Source: Sequoia sempervirens
Taxonomy: Eukaryota; Streptophyta; Pinopsida; Cupressales; Cupressaceae
Direction of reading: 5' to 3'
Assembly (NCBI GenBank): GCA_007258455.2
Contig: VDFB02000003.1
Span: forward strand, 43,837,986-43,901,985
Length of the DNA: 64,000 nt
In this document: piece after piece, positions 10,550 through 21,100 of the stretch
How the letters are laid out: every line of letters starts with the position of its first letter
How positions within the stretch are numbered: the first letter of the stretch is position 1
Translations under genes and position numbers: made by a program
The notes under the pieces: model-generated
The model's database searches: none
What the model was told of the DNA's origin: nothing
The model's input: the letters and a program-made list of their open reading frames with translations, nothing else

Positions 10550-12356
10550 GATGCTGCGACGTTTATTTTCTAGTACCTTCTTTTGTCTCACATGCTTTGT
10601 GGGTTTGCTCTCGTTATCTAGCATTCAATTGAGCAATATTCACAAGGTATTTCTTGTTCTGGTGTTGGATGAAATGGGTGGTGACAAGCAAAATTGAATC
10701 GCATTCCTGCATGGTCCTTAGGAGGAATAAGAAGCTATGGAATATTCTGCATCATGGTAATTTCACATCTTTTTTAGAAGGATGCATGGGCATGACCCTA
10801 ATGCCTCAGTACAGTTTGTGTCAAGCTAGCATAATCGTAGGATCAAGATAAAAGGCCTGGAAGTGGGGGTGAATGAGGAGTTGGTTGCTACAGTTACTAG
10901 GATGTCGATGGTTGGTCATAAGTTTTACAAGGACAAGAAGAGTAATGAGGAAGTGATGGCCCAATTATTCAAAGATGACAAGAAAAATAAATTGATCAAA
11001 ATGGAAACTTGGGGGTTTACGAGCGCAAATCCCTTAAGAAGATTTGGGAAAACGTTGTTGAGGTACTTATGCACTATGTGACTCTAGAGGGTAGGTTTAT
11101 TGCTATACTCAATCACCACTTCATGCTTCTAAACAATTTCATGCATGGTTTGTTCATTTCTTTTTCTTTTTTTTTCTTTTTTTTGTTATCGTCTATGGAG
11201 GTTTCCATTTACACTCATTTAAAGAATAGAAGGGATCTCGTCCTCCATGAAGGTCTCATTCTCTTAATCATGGAGCATGTTAAGAATCTTCTTCTTGCCC
11301 CTACCATTAAGGGCAAGAATAAGACTTTAAGTGATGTTTCTAGTTCTTTGGGCTTAGATTCTAGTATGGCCGATGAAGAGGAATGGAACAAAGAGGAAGA
11401 GGATGTGTCCCCGACCCCTATGACTACTTCTTCAAAGAAGAGGAAGTTGGGTAGTTCTTAGAGCAACAGGGCAGCCAAATGCTTTGTTCTTTCTGAAAAA
11501 GAGGACAAGGAAGTGGGATCGAATGGTTCCCCTCCCAAGATCAAGGAGCTGGCTATTGGCCAAGGTGAAACTATTGGCGGTGGTATTGAGGTGGGGTCAG
11601 GATAATGTTTTAGGTATGGAGGACAAGGACAAGTTGAGGAGATCATCTAAGTGTATTTCCAACCTGAAGAATAAGGCCTCGAAAGTGTCAGAAAAGAACC
11701 CCAAAGTGTCTTGTGAAGGCAAGAATTCTGGTAAAAGGGTCGTGGCTATTGAGGACTCCTCAATTTAGGACTCGCCCAATGTGGAGCTCGATGAGGAGAA
11801 TAAGGGTCTAAATGAGGAGTATTTTGAGAAGAAGAGAGCTAAACCACAGCCTTTGATGGTAAATCCCCTCTTCAAGGACTTTTCTTACCTCGATGATGAT
11901 TCTACCTCTATATTTGAATTGTTGGATATGGCTAGGGCTAAGGTCACTAGAACTTTTAAGTTAGCTAAGTGGAATCTTTAAGAGTTCAATAAGATTAACA
12001 TTAAAATTAGAGGTTTGAAGGAGAATCTAAAGAATGTTTCAAAAGGTTCGGTGTTAGACATTCTGATTGAAAGAATAGTGGACCTAGACCTTGAGGGTTC
12101 TTTCCATGACTTAAAACCTTTGTGTGAAGATTGTTTAGCTGGTTTGGAAGACAAGCTTTTTGGAATGAATGTGGATATAAAGAAGCTTCTTCAGGCGTGT
12201 CACATCTATGTGAAGAACAGTGCAGAATCTTTAGAAGTCCTATTCAAAAAGATAAGTGAGCTCAGGGAGGACCAAGTTTATTTTCCTAAGTTAATTGAGA
12301 AAGAGCACTTTGTTAAAGGCAAAGGAAAAAAAGGTGCAAAAGATGATGACAAGGGC
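10550..12356 (+). pseudogene. Unknown ORF downstream of LINE RNase H (first part)
   Basis: Coding-like pieces run from about 10,670 to 12,356. They include EELVATVTRMSMVGHKFYKD near 10,880, a stretch around LEGRFIAILNHHFMLLNNF near 11,087, an acidic and lysine-rich middle (11,340-11,780) and a helical C-terminal part (12,015-12,356) with AGLEDKLFGMNVDIKKLLQA. Several frameshifts and stops separate them. The overall style resembles uncharacterised plant retroelement-associated proteins with an N-terminal helical domain and a charged tail. I do not recognise the family. The frame is cut by the LTR element at 12,357 and resumes at 15,345. An ORF in this position, after ORF2, is not usual for L1. 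Confidence 0.5.
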
Positions 12357-12744
12357 TGTTAGAGTAATAAGTTATTTCACTTAATTAATTTAATCATATT
12401 GGTTAATTAATTAAGTCACTTATCACTTTAGTTACTTAAGCTAAACTTAGGCACATTAATAATTAATTAATTATTAATTATTAAGTGTGCACACTAGGGT
12501 TTCCCTTTTAGGTTTCACTTTAGGGTTTCTTGATCTCCTTTTATTAGGATTGATTTCATTGTAATTATTAATGGGAGAATATATGTAGCTTTCATAACCT
12601 CTTGAAAGTTTTTCTCTTTGTTGTAGCTTTTTCTTGTTGAAGTTAATTGCATATATTTTTTTGTAGATCTCTTGTGTGGAAGGTGTATTTGTTTGTGTTT
12701 GATCCTATGGCTCATGGTTTTTTGCTTGTTTCACAATTCTAACA
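12357..12744 (+). repeat. 5' LTR of the small element
   Basis: This copy aligns from end to end with 14,954-15,339. The differences are scattered substitutions and short indels, a few percent by eye, mostly in the TAATTAATTA tract and near 12,600. Ends are TG...CA. Confidence 0.9.
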
Positions 12745-12757
12745 TGGTATTAGAGCG
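12745..12757 (+). promoter_or_regulatory. Primer binding site of the small element
   Basis: TGGTATTAGAGCG directly follows the 5' LTR. It matches the complement of the 3' end of plant initiator methionine tRNA except for one base in the usual TGGTATCAGAGC. Confidence 0.85.
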
Positions 12758-14942
12758 TGGATTCAGCGAACCCCTTCTCAATTTATGAGGTTTTTCTTCT
12801 TCAACAAGGGTTGCAGGCTTTAGATTTGAATCCTCTTTGTTTGTTTTGCAAATTTTGGAGGTGGGCATTTTTCAGTGCATCTAGGGTCAAATTAGACCTC
12901 TCCATTGAATCCAAAGCTGCTGGAATAGTCAAGATCGACCTTTGTTTTGTCAAATTTGGCTTCCGTTTGTCAGATCTGTGAGGATTTGAAGAAATAATTT
13001 TTTGCCAGATCTAGGGGGTGCTTGGATTTTCCGAGCGTTTTGAGCCCAAACGGACCTCACCATTGCACTTAGAAGGGCCAAAACCCCTATTTCCATATAA
13101 AATTTGTCAAAATTTGAGTAGTTGACCTCTGAGGCAAAAAAAAATTACCTAGACAATTGTGCACGCAAATTGAGGTAAAATTTTCAAAAAAAAATAATTG
13201 TCATTTTTCTGCAAATTTTTTTTGCAGTTTTTAAATGTAAAAAAAATATTTTAAAGCTTTTAAATGTTTTGAAAAAGATTTGTTTTTAAAACAAATCAAA
13301 AGCAAAAAGAAGGGAGGAGTATGTACCTGAGCAAGTACTGTGTAGGTACCTACATAGTACTCTATGCAATGTACTCTCTCCCATGGTTTTTTTTAATATT
13401 TTTTTTTCAAAAAGTTTTTTTTTATATTTTTTTTCATAAATAAAAAAATATGCATGTAATTTTTTATTGTTTTAAAAAAAAACAATGTGGAGATTTTTTT
13501 TCTAGCATCACTATATTTGGCGAACTTCCGGATTTGGAGGATTTTTTCTAAATTTGGTAGAGATCTTTTTTTTGCTCTACTCAGCCCCTCTCCGTTGGGC
13601 TTTTCAGTTTTGCACCTCAATTTCCAGAAGCCATATCTCGGTCATACGGTGGTCTTTTTGTGTGCAATTTTTTTTTGAAATGGGGTGAAATTTCGTGCTC
13701 TTTGCAATGGTACAGGTATTTTCTAGTTTTGACTTCTTTTTTCTAGAATTCTATTTTCTCAGTGTTGTAGCTGTTCAATTCTCATTTTGGAGACTTTGAC
13801 GGGCCATAGCTTATGCATACGAACACATTTTTGGGTGCCATTTTTTTTGAAAGTGCATGTTTTTTCCTGTACTTCGTCATGCTACTACCAGTTTCCTCTT
13901 TTTCTACCAGAGAATTATATTTTCAGCTGTTGTCCTATTTGGACATTGTAGACATCTTTATCATGCATGTTCTCTTTTGTAAACGCATTGAGATACAGTG
14001 CTTTAGCTTTGTATGTGTAGTATTGGGATTCTTTCACATCACTTGTGTCTTGTTGTACTTGCACTATGATATAAAGTGCCATGGGAGTTGATGTTTGCCT
14101 TTGTTTGCCTTCATACCTTTCTCATACGTATGTGACTTTTTTTTTCACATCCTCTATATCTACTTGTACTTTCATGTCTACACCTTCAAATGCTCTTGGT
14201 TCCTCTTCATGCACTACTTTCTAGCATTCAGCTTCAGTGTACCTGTCACACCTCTCCCTTTTTTAGCATTATGGGGGGGTTTCTACTGTTGGTGCTAATG
14301 CTTCCTTGGTTTCATTGGAGTGAGCTATGTATACAATATTTGTTCCTATATACTAGGTGGATGTAGCGGTTGGTTACCCATGCATTTCGGTGAGATGGAT
14401 CACTTACCATATGGACACTCTTTCATTCCTATTTTTGGAGGCGACCTATTTTCTCATGATCAGTTCTTCATACTTTTTGGTACCTTTGGTACTTTTACCA
14501 TCTGTATCTTCGAGTTCCAAGTGTTTGCCATTGTTTTCCATCTGATTCAAGTAGTGTCGTTGGGGGCACTAATGCAAATTGTTGTCTTCTTGATCCTGAT
14601 CATCCTATCTTCAAAGGAGGTTCTTCAACACCATAGCAGTCATCTTTTGACAAAGTTTGCAGCTTCTTCATGCTTCTGTGATGTTTTACATGTTCTTTTT
14701 TTCAGGAATTTGTTTGGTTGGAGGCTTCTTAGTCCTTCACACCTTGATTTGGAGGCTTTTTAGTCCTTCAATCACTTTTGATCTCTTCTTGGAGTAGATT
14801 TTTTCCCATGAGGTTTTCTTTATTTCTCCGCTTTATAGAGATCTTATGTTTGTACATGGGTACCTTGGCCTTGTTTGTCGGGACCCATCTTTGCTTTCAT
14901 GCATCTTTTTCCTTAGTGTTTTAGCTACTTCCTAAGTTCATC
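12758..14942. other. Non-coding interior of the small LTR element
   Basis: T-rich sequence with homopolymer runs. The leader after the primer site has a CAGATCTAGGGGGTGCTTGG-like section near 13,005. No protein domain is visible on either strand. Confidence 0.6.
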
Positions 14943-14953
14943 TTAAGGGGGGG
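14943..14953 (+). promoter_or_regulatory. Polypurine tract of the small element
   Basis: TTAAGGGGGGG lies immediately before the TG of the 3' LTR, which is the expected place for the plus-strand priming site. Confidence 0.8.
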
Positions 14954-15339
14954 TGTTAGAGTAATAAGTTATTTCACTTAATTAATTTAATCATATTGGT
15001 TAATTAATTAAGTCACTTATCACTTTAGTTACTTAAGCTAAACTTAGGCACATTAATAATTAATTATTTATAAATTATTAAGTGTGCACACTAGGGTTTC
15101 CCTTTTAGGTTTCACTTTAGGGTTTCTTGATCTCCTTTTATAAGGATTGATCTCATTGTAATTATTAACCAGAGAATATATGTAGCTTTCATATCTTCTT
15201 GAATTTTTTTCTCTGCTGTAGCTTTTGCTTGTTGAAGTTAATTGCATATATTTGTTTGCAGATCTCTTGTGTGGAAGGTGTCTTTATTTGTGTTTGATCT
15301 TGTGGCTCGTGGTTTTGTGCTTGTTTCACAATTCTAACA
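14954..15339 (+). repeat. 3' LTR of the small element
   Basis: Same sequence as 12,357-12,744 with a few percent divergence. It is followed by the AGGGC target duplication, after which the interrupted LINE ORF resumes. Confidence 0.9.
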
Positions 15340-15344
15340 AGGGC

Positions 15345-15726
15345 CCTATTGTTAGAGGGTCGGTTGAATGGAAAATTCCTTTAATGCTGAGAAGAGAGAG
15401 CTACTGGACATGATCGAAAAGTAGAGAAGCCAGGAGCTTGAGGTGGCCAATACCTTAAGCAGTTGAATTAGTGTTTGGAATTCTTCTTAGTTGTTGTTTG
15501 TTTCCTACTAGGTTTCAATTTATTTCCTATTGTTTTGTTGTTTTGATGTTGTTCGGTGTTGTTGTTAGCTTACTATTTTATCTATCGTTCAACACCCTTT
15601 TTTGTCTTTTTTTTGGCTTTTGGTATGCTACTGGTATCACTCTAAAGTATTTTTTAGTAGCATTTAGTGTCTTTTGTTGTAAAGGGTTTTGGGTCCCTTC
15701 AAAACTTGTTTTTCCCATATAATCAA
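15345..15726 (+). pseudogene. Resumed end of the LINE unknown ORF and LINE 3' tail
   Basis: The coding-like sequence continues to about 15,470. A T- and G-rich 3' untranslated tail follows, with GGGTCCCTTCAAAAC near 15,692, and ends at the 13-bp target duplication. There is no long poly(A). The terminus is a short A-rich AATCAAAA. Confidence 0.6.
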
Positions 15727-15739
15727 AACAATTGGAAAA

Positions 15740-16040
15740 TTTTGATCTTTCCAAATACAATGTGTTGAAAATATCTTTGAAGTTATTCAAGGAAAAAGTT
15801 CTTGAGAGTATAATGTGTAGTTTTGAATTAACCCTTTTGCATAAACTCCATATCTTTGATCTGTTATTTCAAGTTTGATGGCCTTCATCAAGAACGAGTA
15901 GACATGCACTATCTAAAAGCAATTTTCTTCAAAGTAGTTGATCAAAGATATGGATTTCATGCAAAATGCTTAATTGAAAATGGCACATTATACTCTCAAG
16001 AACTCTTTTCCAAAATAACTTCAAAGAGCTTTTCAATACA
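15740..16040. repeat. Centre of the large inverted repeat
   Basis: The segment around 15,776-15,860 is the reverse complement, with mismatches, of 15,944-16,030. Both contain GATCAAAGATATGGA and ACATTATACTCTCAAGAACT (on opposite strands). The unpaired centre is about 85 bp. Beyond it the right arm pairs with 8,240-8,426 on the other side of the LINE and then with 1-345. Confidence 0.8.
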
Positions 16041-16700
16041 TTGTATCTGCTAAGGCATAATTTTGTTAATTGTTGTTTGCGTAAAAAAATGAAGCTTGGG
16101 AAAACAATTCAAAATGGTAAAGAGGGTGATGAAGTAGAATTTGATGACACTATTGTAAAGTTCAAGTTAATCACTAATGCATTTTTTCATTGTTATGATA
16201 ACAGTTTTGTATGGCAATGTTGTTTGAAGCATTGGAATGTAGTTATTTTCATCGATTTCCAATTCATGCAAGGAAGTTTCAAATGAAATTTCCTTTGTGT
16301 AATTTAACAAACCATGAAAAAAAAACCAAATACAAAAACAAAATTGATGTTCTGTATATATTTGTATATTCTCTACATATGCAAGTATATAAATATAGGT
16401 GCTATGATCGACATCTTACTTAACAAACTAATACCTCTTACACATCTTTACATATCATATATGCTGCAATAGCAATCAAAAACCATGGAAGGTTTAATTT
16501 TTCCAACTCCTTCAAAGAATAGATAATGGCCATATCTTAAAATGTTTGAAGATCATAAATTGTTTGTCATCTACAGGCTTAAACATGACTAATTAAGACA
16601 TAGAACTTACAAAAAATATAAACAATCAATCAAGCCATAAAAAATGAAATATGGATAGCCTAAATCTACACCAACAAATGTTTGAAATCCACCAATGTCT
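16041..16700 (+). repeat. Right arm of the large inverted repeat
   Basis: 16,080-16,190 encodes the plus-strand counterpart of the minus-strand fragment at 8,240-8,426. 16,330-16,690 is the inverted copy of 1-345. Only about 140 bp separates these two blocks here, against about 7.9 kb in the left arm. Either the right arm lost sequence or the left arm gained it. Confidence 0.75.
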
Positions 16701-17165
16701 TTTCTCTATAACATGTAAAGTTCTATCTATGTATCTATACATGTATATTTATGAATGTCTTAAGAATATATAAACATCTAGCTCTGTATCTAACTATATT
16801 TGTCTACATGTATATATTTTTGTACCTACATATGTGTCAAAACATATAAATTTATACACATACATATGCCATTACATATACATACGATACACAAATATCT
16901 AACTACTGTACATCAAAACTATAAATCGCTACAATTTTTCAAAGTATAAATTCCACACCATGATTTCTAATTGATAACTATGGTTTCTAACTATTGTATG
17001 TCAAAATTTTAAATCGCTTCAAATTTTTCAAAATAGCTTACTTCAAAAGCCCCTATTTAAAACTTTCCTTTAATGCTATATCATCAAATATGATGCCACA
17101 TCAGCATGCTTTCTGTCAAATTTCCCTTACAACTACTCAATATTATATAGACAACTACTACCGCA
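16701..17165. other. AT-rich sequence with ATAC-type runs
   Basis: ATGTATATTTATG-like and TACATATG-like microsatellite fragments. No gene seen. The right arm may continue here, but its partner would lie outside the window. Confidence 0.4.
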
Positions 17166-17169
17166 ACTA

Positions 17170-17640
17170 TCATAACAATCTCAAATATCACTAAATCTCA
17201 TTGTGCCATAAATTCAAGGAGAAGTGCCTTTTTTTTGTTGATTCTAATATGTCAATGTTGAAGTCTCTAGCAATAATAAATTTTGAATTAGCTCACAATG
17301 AGATTATAGCAGCTTGTATAAAATTGAAAAGATCATGAATAAGTGTGTTTGGTATCACGTACAAGTTTATGATGCGCATAGTAATATGGATGTGCAATAG
17401 GTCAATGGTTATTGATTGTAGATATTTTGTTGAAATTTTTTGAAAGTCTTGCACTAAAACTATTTTTCTTGAGCATGTTAATAGCCAATGAATACCAGCT
17501 ATAGTATAGCAATTGTATGCTTTGTCAAGGAAGTCAATGTGGCCAAGCAAACTATGTTTCATTTATTGCAAGCAAAGGACAATTGCTTCGAGCATATCAT
17601 GGTCATGTGCTATTTCTTGTGAATGTAGTGCAAAGCTACA
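17170..17640 (-). pseudogene. Endonuclease/exonuclease/phosphatase (EEP) domain fragment
   Basis: Minus-strand frames show the order of an EEP nuclease. MLEAIVLCLQ is followed by a stop where the conserved catalytic Glu of the LQE motif belongs, then MKHS (near 17,562). A middle segment contains MRIINLYVIPNTLIHDLFNF (near 17,340), and a FIIARDFNIDIL segment (near 17,260) corresponds to the GDFN motif with Gly changed to Arg. Such domains occur in LINE ORF2 and in Helitron2/Helentron-type elements. The loss of Glu and several stops mean it is dead. I see no RT or helicase beside it. Confidence 0.6.
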
Positions 17641-17709
17641 TTAGAGCATATCAACTTCACACCTCTACTTTTGTGGGCGCGGATGACCATGTTAGATTTA
17701 AAAAATGAA

Positions 17710-20700
17710 AAACCATGAAAATAATATGAGCAAATAAAATAATTTTGAAATTATTATAAGTGAATATATCACAGTTGGTTATTCTTTGGATGGCCTAGTT
17801 AGTATTTCTTAATAAATGTTCTCACCTTGCTAGGCAATGTTTTTTGCTTTATACTACATGTTTCTACGTAATGATGACATTTTGGTGGTGGTTTAGCCCA
17901 ATTTAGGTTGTTTCTACATCTAATATAACATTTATAATAACTTTTCATGTGCAAATATACTTGATTCTTGAAGAAGAGACTGCGACATCATAATTTCAGG
18001 TGATTTTTCTCTTTTCTTTCCAATGAAGTTTGATTCTTCAAATGTTTGTAAAAATTATGCCAATAGTTATAATTTGTCTAGTTTATGTTGATAAGCAAGT
18101 GGCCTTTGCAATCATTTAATTGCAATAATGTGATATGCAATTCATATGCAATGTTTTGCTTAGTACATTAATCAAATTGTATATTACCTATTCCCTAGAG
18201 TGGCTATAATTTTGAATTTGTTTCAAGAAAATATGTAAAATAGAAAGACATGATAAATTTATGGAAAATATGAAAGTGTTATAACAAGTAATACTTGTAG
18301 TTGAAGGAGGACAAAAGTACTTGTTTGAGGACAAGGGCAGCCACTTAGCTGAGTTTGTAGAATGAATACAGTTGCACTTATAGAGTCCTTTTTTCTTTGT
18401 CTGGATTAGAAGCACTCACTCTTGTTTGAAAATCTGATTAGGAAACTAGGGATATTTTTTCTATGTAAAAATAAGCAACAAAATTGTCAGGAAGAAGCTC
18501 CACTAGTTAATAAAAAGTTTATTGTAATGGCTAAGAACTTATTTAATAAGAGAATAGAAATCTCAATAAGGCATAACAAATAATTGCATCAAACAAGGGA
18601 CAAATTTGTTTCAAGTGAATGTTGTTAGGATAAATCCTTCCTATTTACACGTATCTAGCATTGTAACGTTAGTCTAAAAAGGAATGTATTTCCTTAGGAA
18701 ATTGGTTAATGCATTTACTACTGTAGGATGCATTAGCCTAAGGAAAAAACCTATACAATTTATGTTTAATCTACTCCTTGGCTTCAATTTTTCCATGTTT
18801 ATTGGTTACATAGCATATGTCATGTACTATACACATTACCCATGTCAAGGCTTGTAACAGCAAGCAATACCTCTAGTTGTAGGAGCACAAAGAAATAGGG
18901 ACTTTTTTCCTCCATTTCTAAGAAAAAGCAACAAAACTAATGAAAAAAGGTCAACTAGTTAATAAAAACTTTATTGTAAGGGCTAACAACCTATTTAATA
19001 ACAAACTATAAACTTAGGCTAAAAAAGCATTGCTTTACTGGGAAAATTGGTCAAACAAAAATCACTATAGAAATAAAATTACATATATTTAGATTATTGA
19101 ATTTGTCTCACCAGTTGACCATATCAAAGGAAAATCAAACAACTTTTCCAATATTGGCATAGTATTTTATGCATTAATTGCTTTATGATGCATTAGAGAT
19201 ATTTGCCAAAATTTATCATGTACTTCTATTTTGTTAATTTTATTACAAGCAAATGAATATTAGGGCCATTACAGTAAATAGCAAAACAAATACGGGAAAA
19301 TATAGTTAAATTATATAATCTAATCAGTGTACAAAGTGAAACATTGCATATGGATTTCATATCACATGCTTCTAATTATGCATAACTCTAATTGCAAAAC
19401 TAACTTGCTTTTGGCCAAAAAAAAGTTTCATGTTTACGAATTATTAGATTCTTGAACCAGGGTTCTCCTTTATTGTTCGCAACTCTTCCAAGGCATAATT
19501 TTTAGACACATTGTAAGACTTAAAATTCATTGGAAAGAAAAAGGAAGAATGATATGAGAATCTGACCTTCCAGTTTCTTGTTCAACAACCAAGAATATTT
19601 GCAGTCATATAGATCTTTGCCTCTGACTCCAATTACGAGCAATGGTTTCTATCACAGGGAAAATTAGACAAATAAGCACAATCCATGACATATAATATGT
19701 TATTCATAAACATGGAACACATAAGCACATGATAAAATTTGCAAAAAAAAATGCCAACGTGATAAATTTTTGCAAACATTCAAATGTTAAATACAAATTT
19801 TGCAAGCTTTGCTGATAGACTGGTGGCTACTCAATCAATGAATACACAGTCAATGAATTGTATGCCTCCAAAATTTGAGAAAGGTCTTGTCGACTGTGGA
19901 GGAAAACTGTGAACAAATATTTGTGGAGGAAAATGTGGGTAAGCAATTTGTGAATGCATACTAAAGCAGTATGCATAAAATGCATACTAAAGCAGTATGC
20001 ATAAAATGCAAAAAATTATAAGATTCATAAAATTTACAACTTTGGATGTTTGCAAAAACTTATCATAAACACACAAGCGAGCCACTCACCAGTATGCGAG
20101 TGTTGGGTTTTATTTGTGCTTATTCTTGTTTTTCAAGTGATAATTCTCATTTATTGCATTAGCCACCTACTCCTTTACTTCAATTGTTCCATGCTTATGG
20201 GCTACATAGCATATGTATTCATTCTATGCACTTGCCCCATTAGCCCTAGTAACAACAATAAATACTTCTAGTTATCAAGTATCATAAACAAATAGACAAC
20301 CACTTATCAGTAGTCCACTGTTCCTACAAAGAGTTTTGTAGCTCTATGAAGCTGGCTAGTTTCTAGACTCTCTTCTTGCTAACCACAAATGTGATCTTGT
20401 GAAGCATTTCTCCTTTATTGTATTTGATTCCTGAAATAGAACAAGGCCCATTACAAACAATTACAAACAGGAAACCAAGTATTGATATGTATAACTGTAG
20501 ATATAAATGAAATATTTATTCAAAAATGTGATCATCAACTTGGAAAAATATCATTGTTCCATGACGCAGTAACAATATAGAGGTAGAACATAACAACAAT
20601 TAAATAATTGCAAACAACAACACAAGGGAACAGACTTCGCACATGAATATAATTGCAATTTAGTAGACCTTCCAAATTTAAACAGAATAATTTTTTTGCG

Positions 20701-21100
20701 AGAAGAATAGGACGTAAATATATAAACTAGGCATAAAAAAAGAAACTAAACTTACAAATTTATGCCATAGCATGTTAGAAAATAAATCTCCTATGCTCTC
20801 ACATATGCAACAAATGCTCTGAGTCACAGTTGCCACCTGAGAAAAACAAGGGACCTATCAACCTCAATAATAAATAGCAAATTTGTATAACCATGTATTC
20901 CAATTTCCAATGCTCAATACTAGCACTAGTTGTAGACCAAGCATGTCAAATACTATGAACAATGCTAGTTACCCACAGACACATGTGTAGTGAAAACATG
21001 TATATAGTAAAAAAAATTGGAAAAGCATAAGCCTATCATAGTTAGGCATGCACTGCAACTGAACTTGAATTTATTTCGTAAAAATGAAAATTAGGTCCAA
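17710..21100. other. AT-rich repeat-bearing stretch without a recognised gene
   Basis: No credible ORF. Internal direct repeats are present. A segment near 18,440-18,560 recurs near 18,890-19,005, both with an ACTAGTTAATAAAAA-like core. A segment near 18,785-18,880 recurs near 20,170-20,270, both with TACATAGCATATGT. A 25-bp unit with ACTAAAGCAGTATGCATAAA is doubled at 19,958-20,008. Confidence 0.5.

Larger units (their letters stand above)
12357..15339 (+). mobile_element. Small non-autonomous LTR element (2,983 bp)
   Basis: The element starts with TGTTAGAG and ends with TTCTAACA. It has LTRs of 388 and 386 bp and the 5-bp target duplication AGGGC at 12,352-12,356 and 15,340-15,344. The internal 2.2 kb is T-rich and holds no gag, protease, RT or integrase motif. 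Several hydrophobic frames there (13,813-14,763) follow from T-rich composition. It needs proteins from another element to move. It lies between TRIM and LARD elements in size. Confidence 0.9.
8427..15739 (+). mobile_element. 5'-truncated LINE (L1-like) with an extra ORF, interrupted by an LTR element
   Basis: The unit is flanked by the 13-bp direct repeat AACAATTGGAAAA at 8,427-8,439 and 15,727-15,739. Inside, in order on the plus strand, are the end of a LINE reverse transcriptase, a zinc-binding RVT domain, an RNase H domain, an unknown ORF and a T-rich 3' tail. The tail ends near GGGTCCCTTCAAAAC with an AATC-rich terminus, like plant L1 3' ends. The EN domain and most of RT are missing, as expected after 5' truncation. 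The 2,983-bp LTR element at 12,357-15,339 inserted later. It is dead because of stops and frameshifts. Confidence 0.7.

Noticed and set aside
13813..14763. Hydrophobic plus-strand frames that look like membrane proteins
   Set aside because: They lie in the T-rich interior of a non-autonomous LTR element. T-rich codons give Phe, Leu and Ile runs, and no domain is visible.
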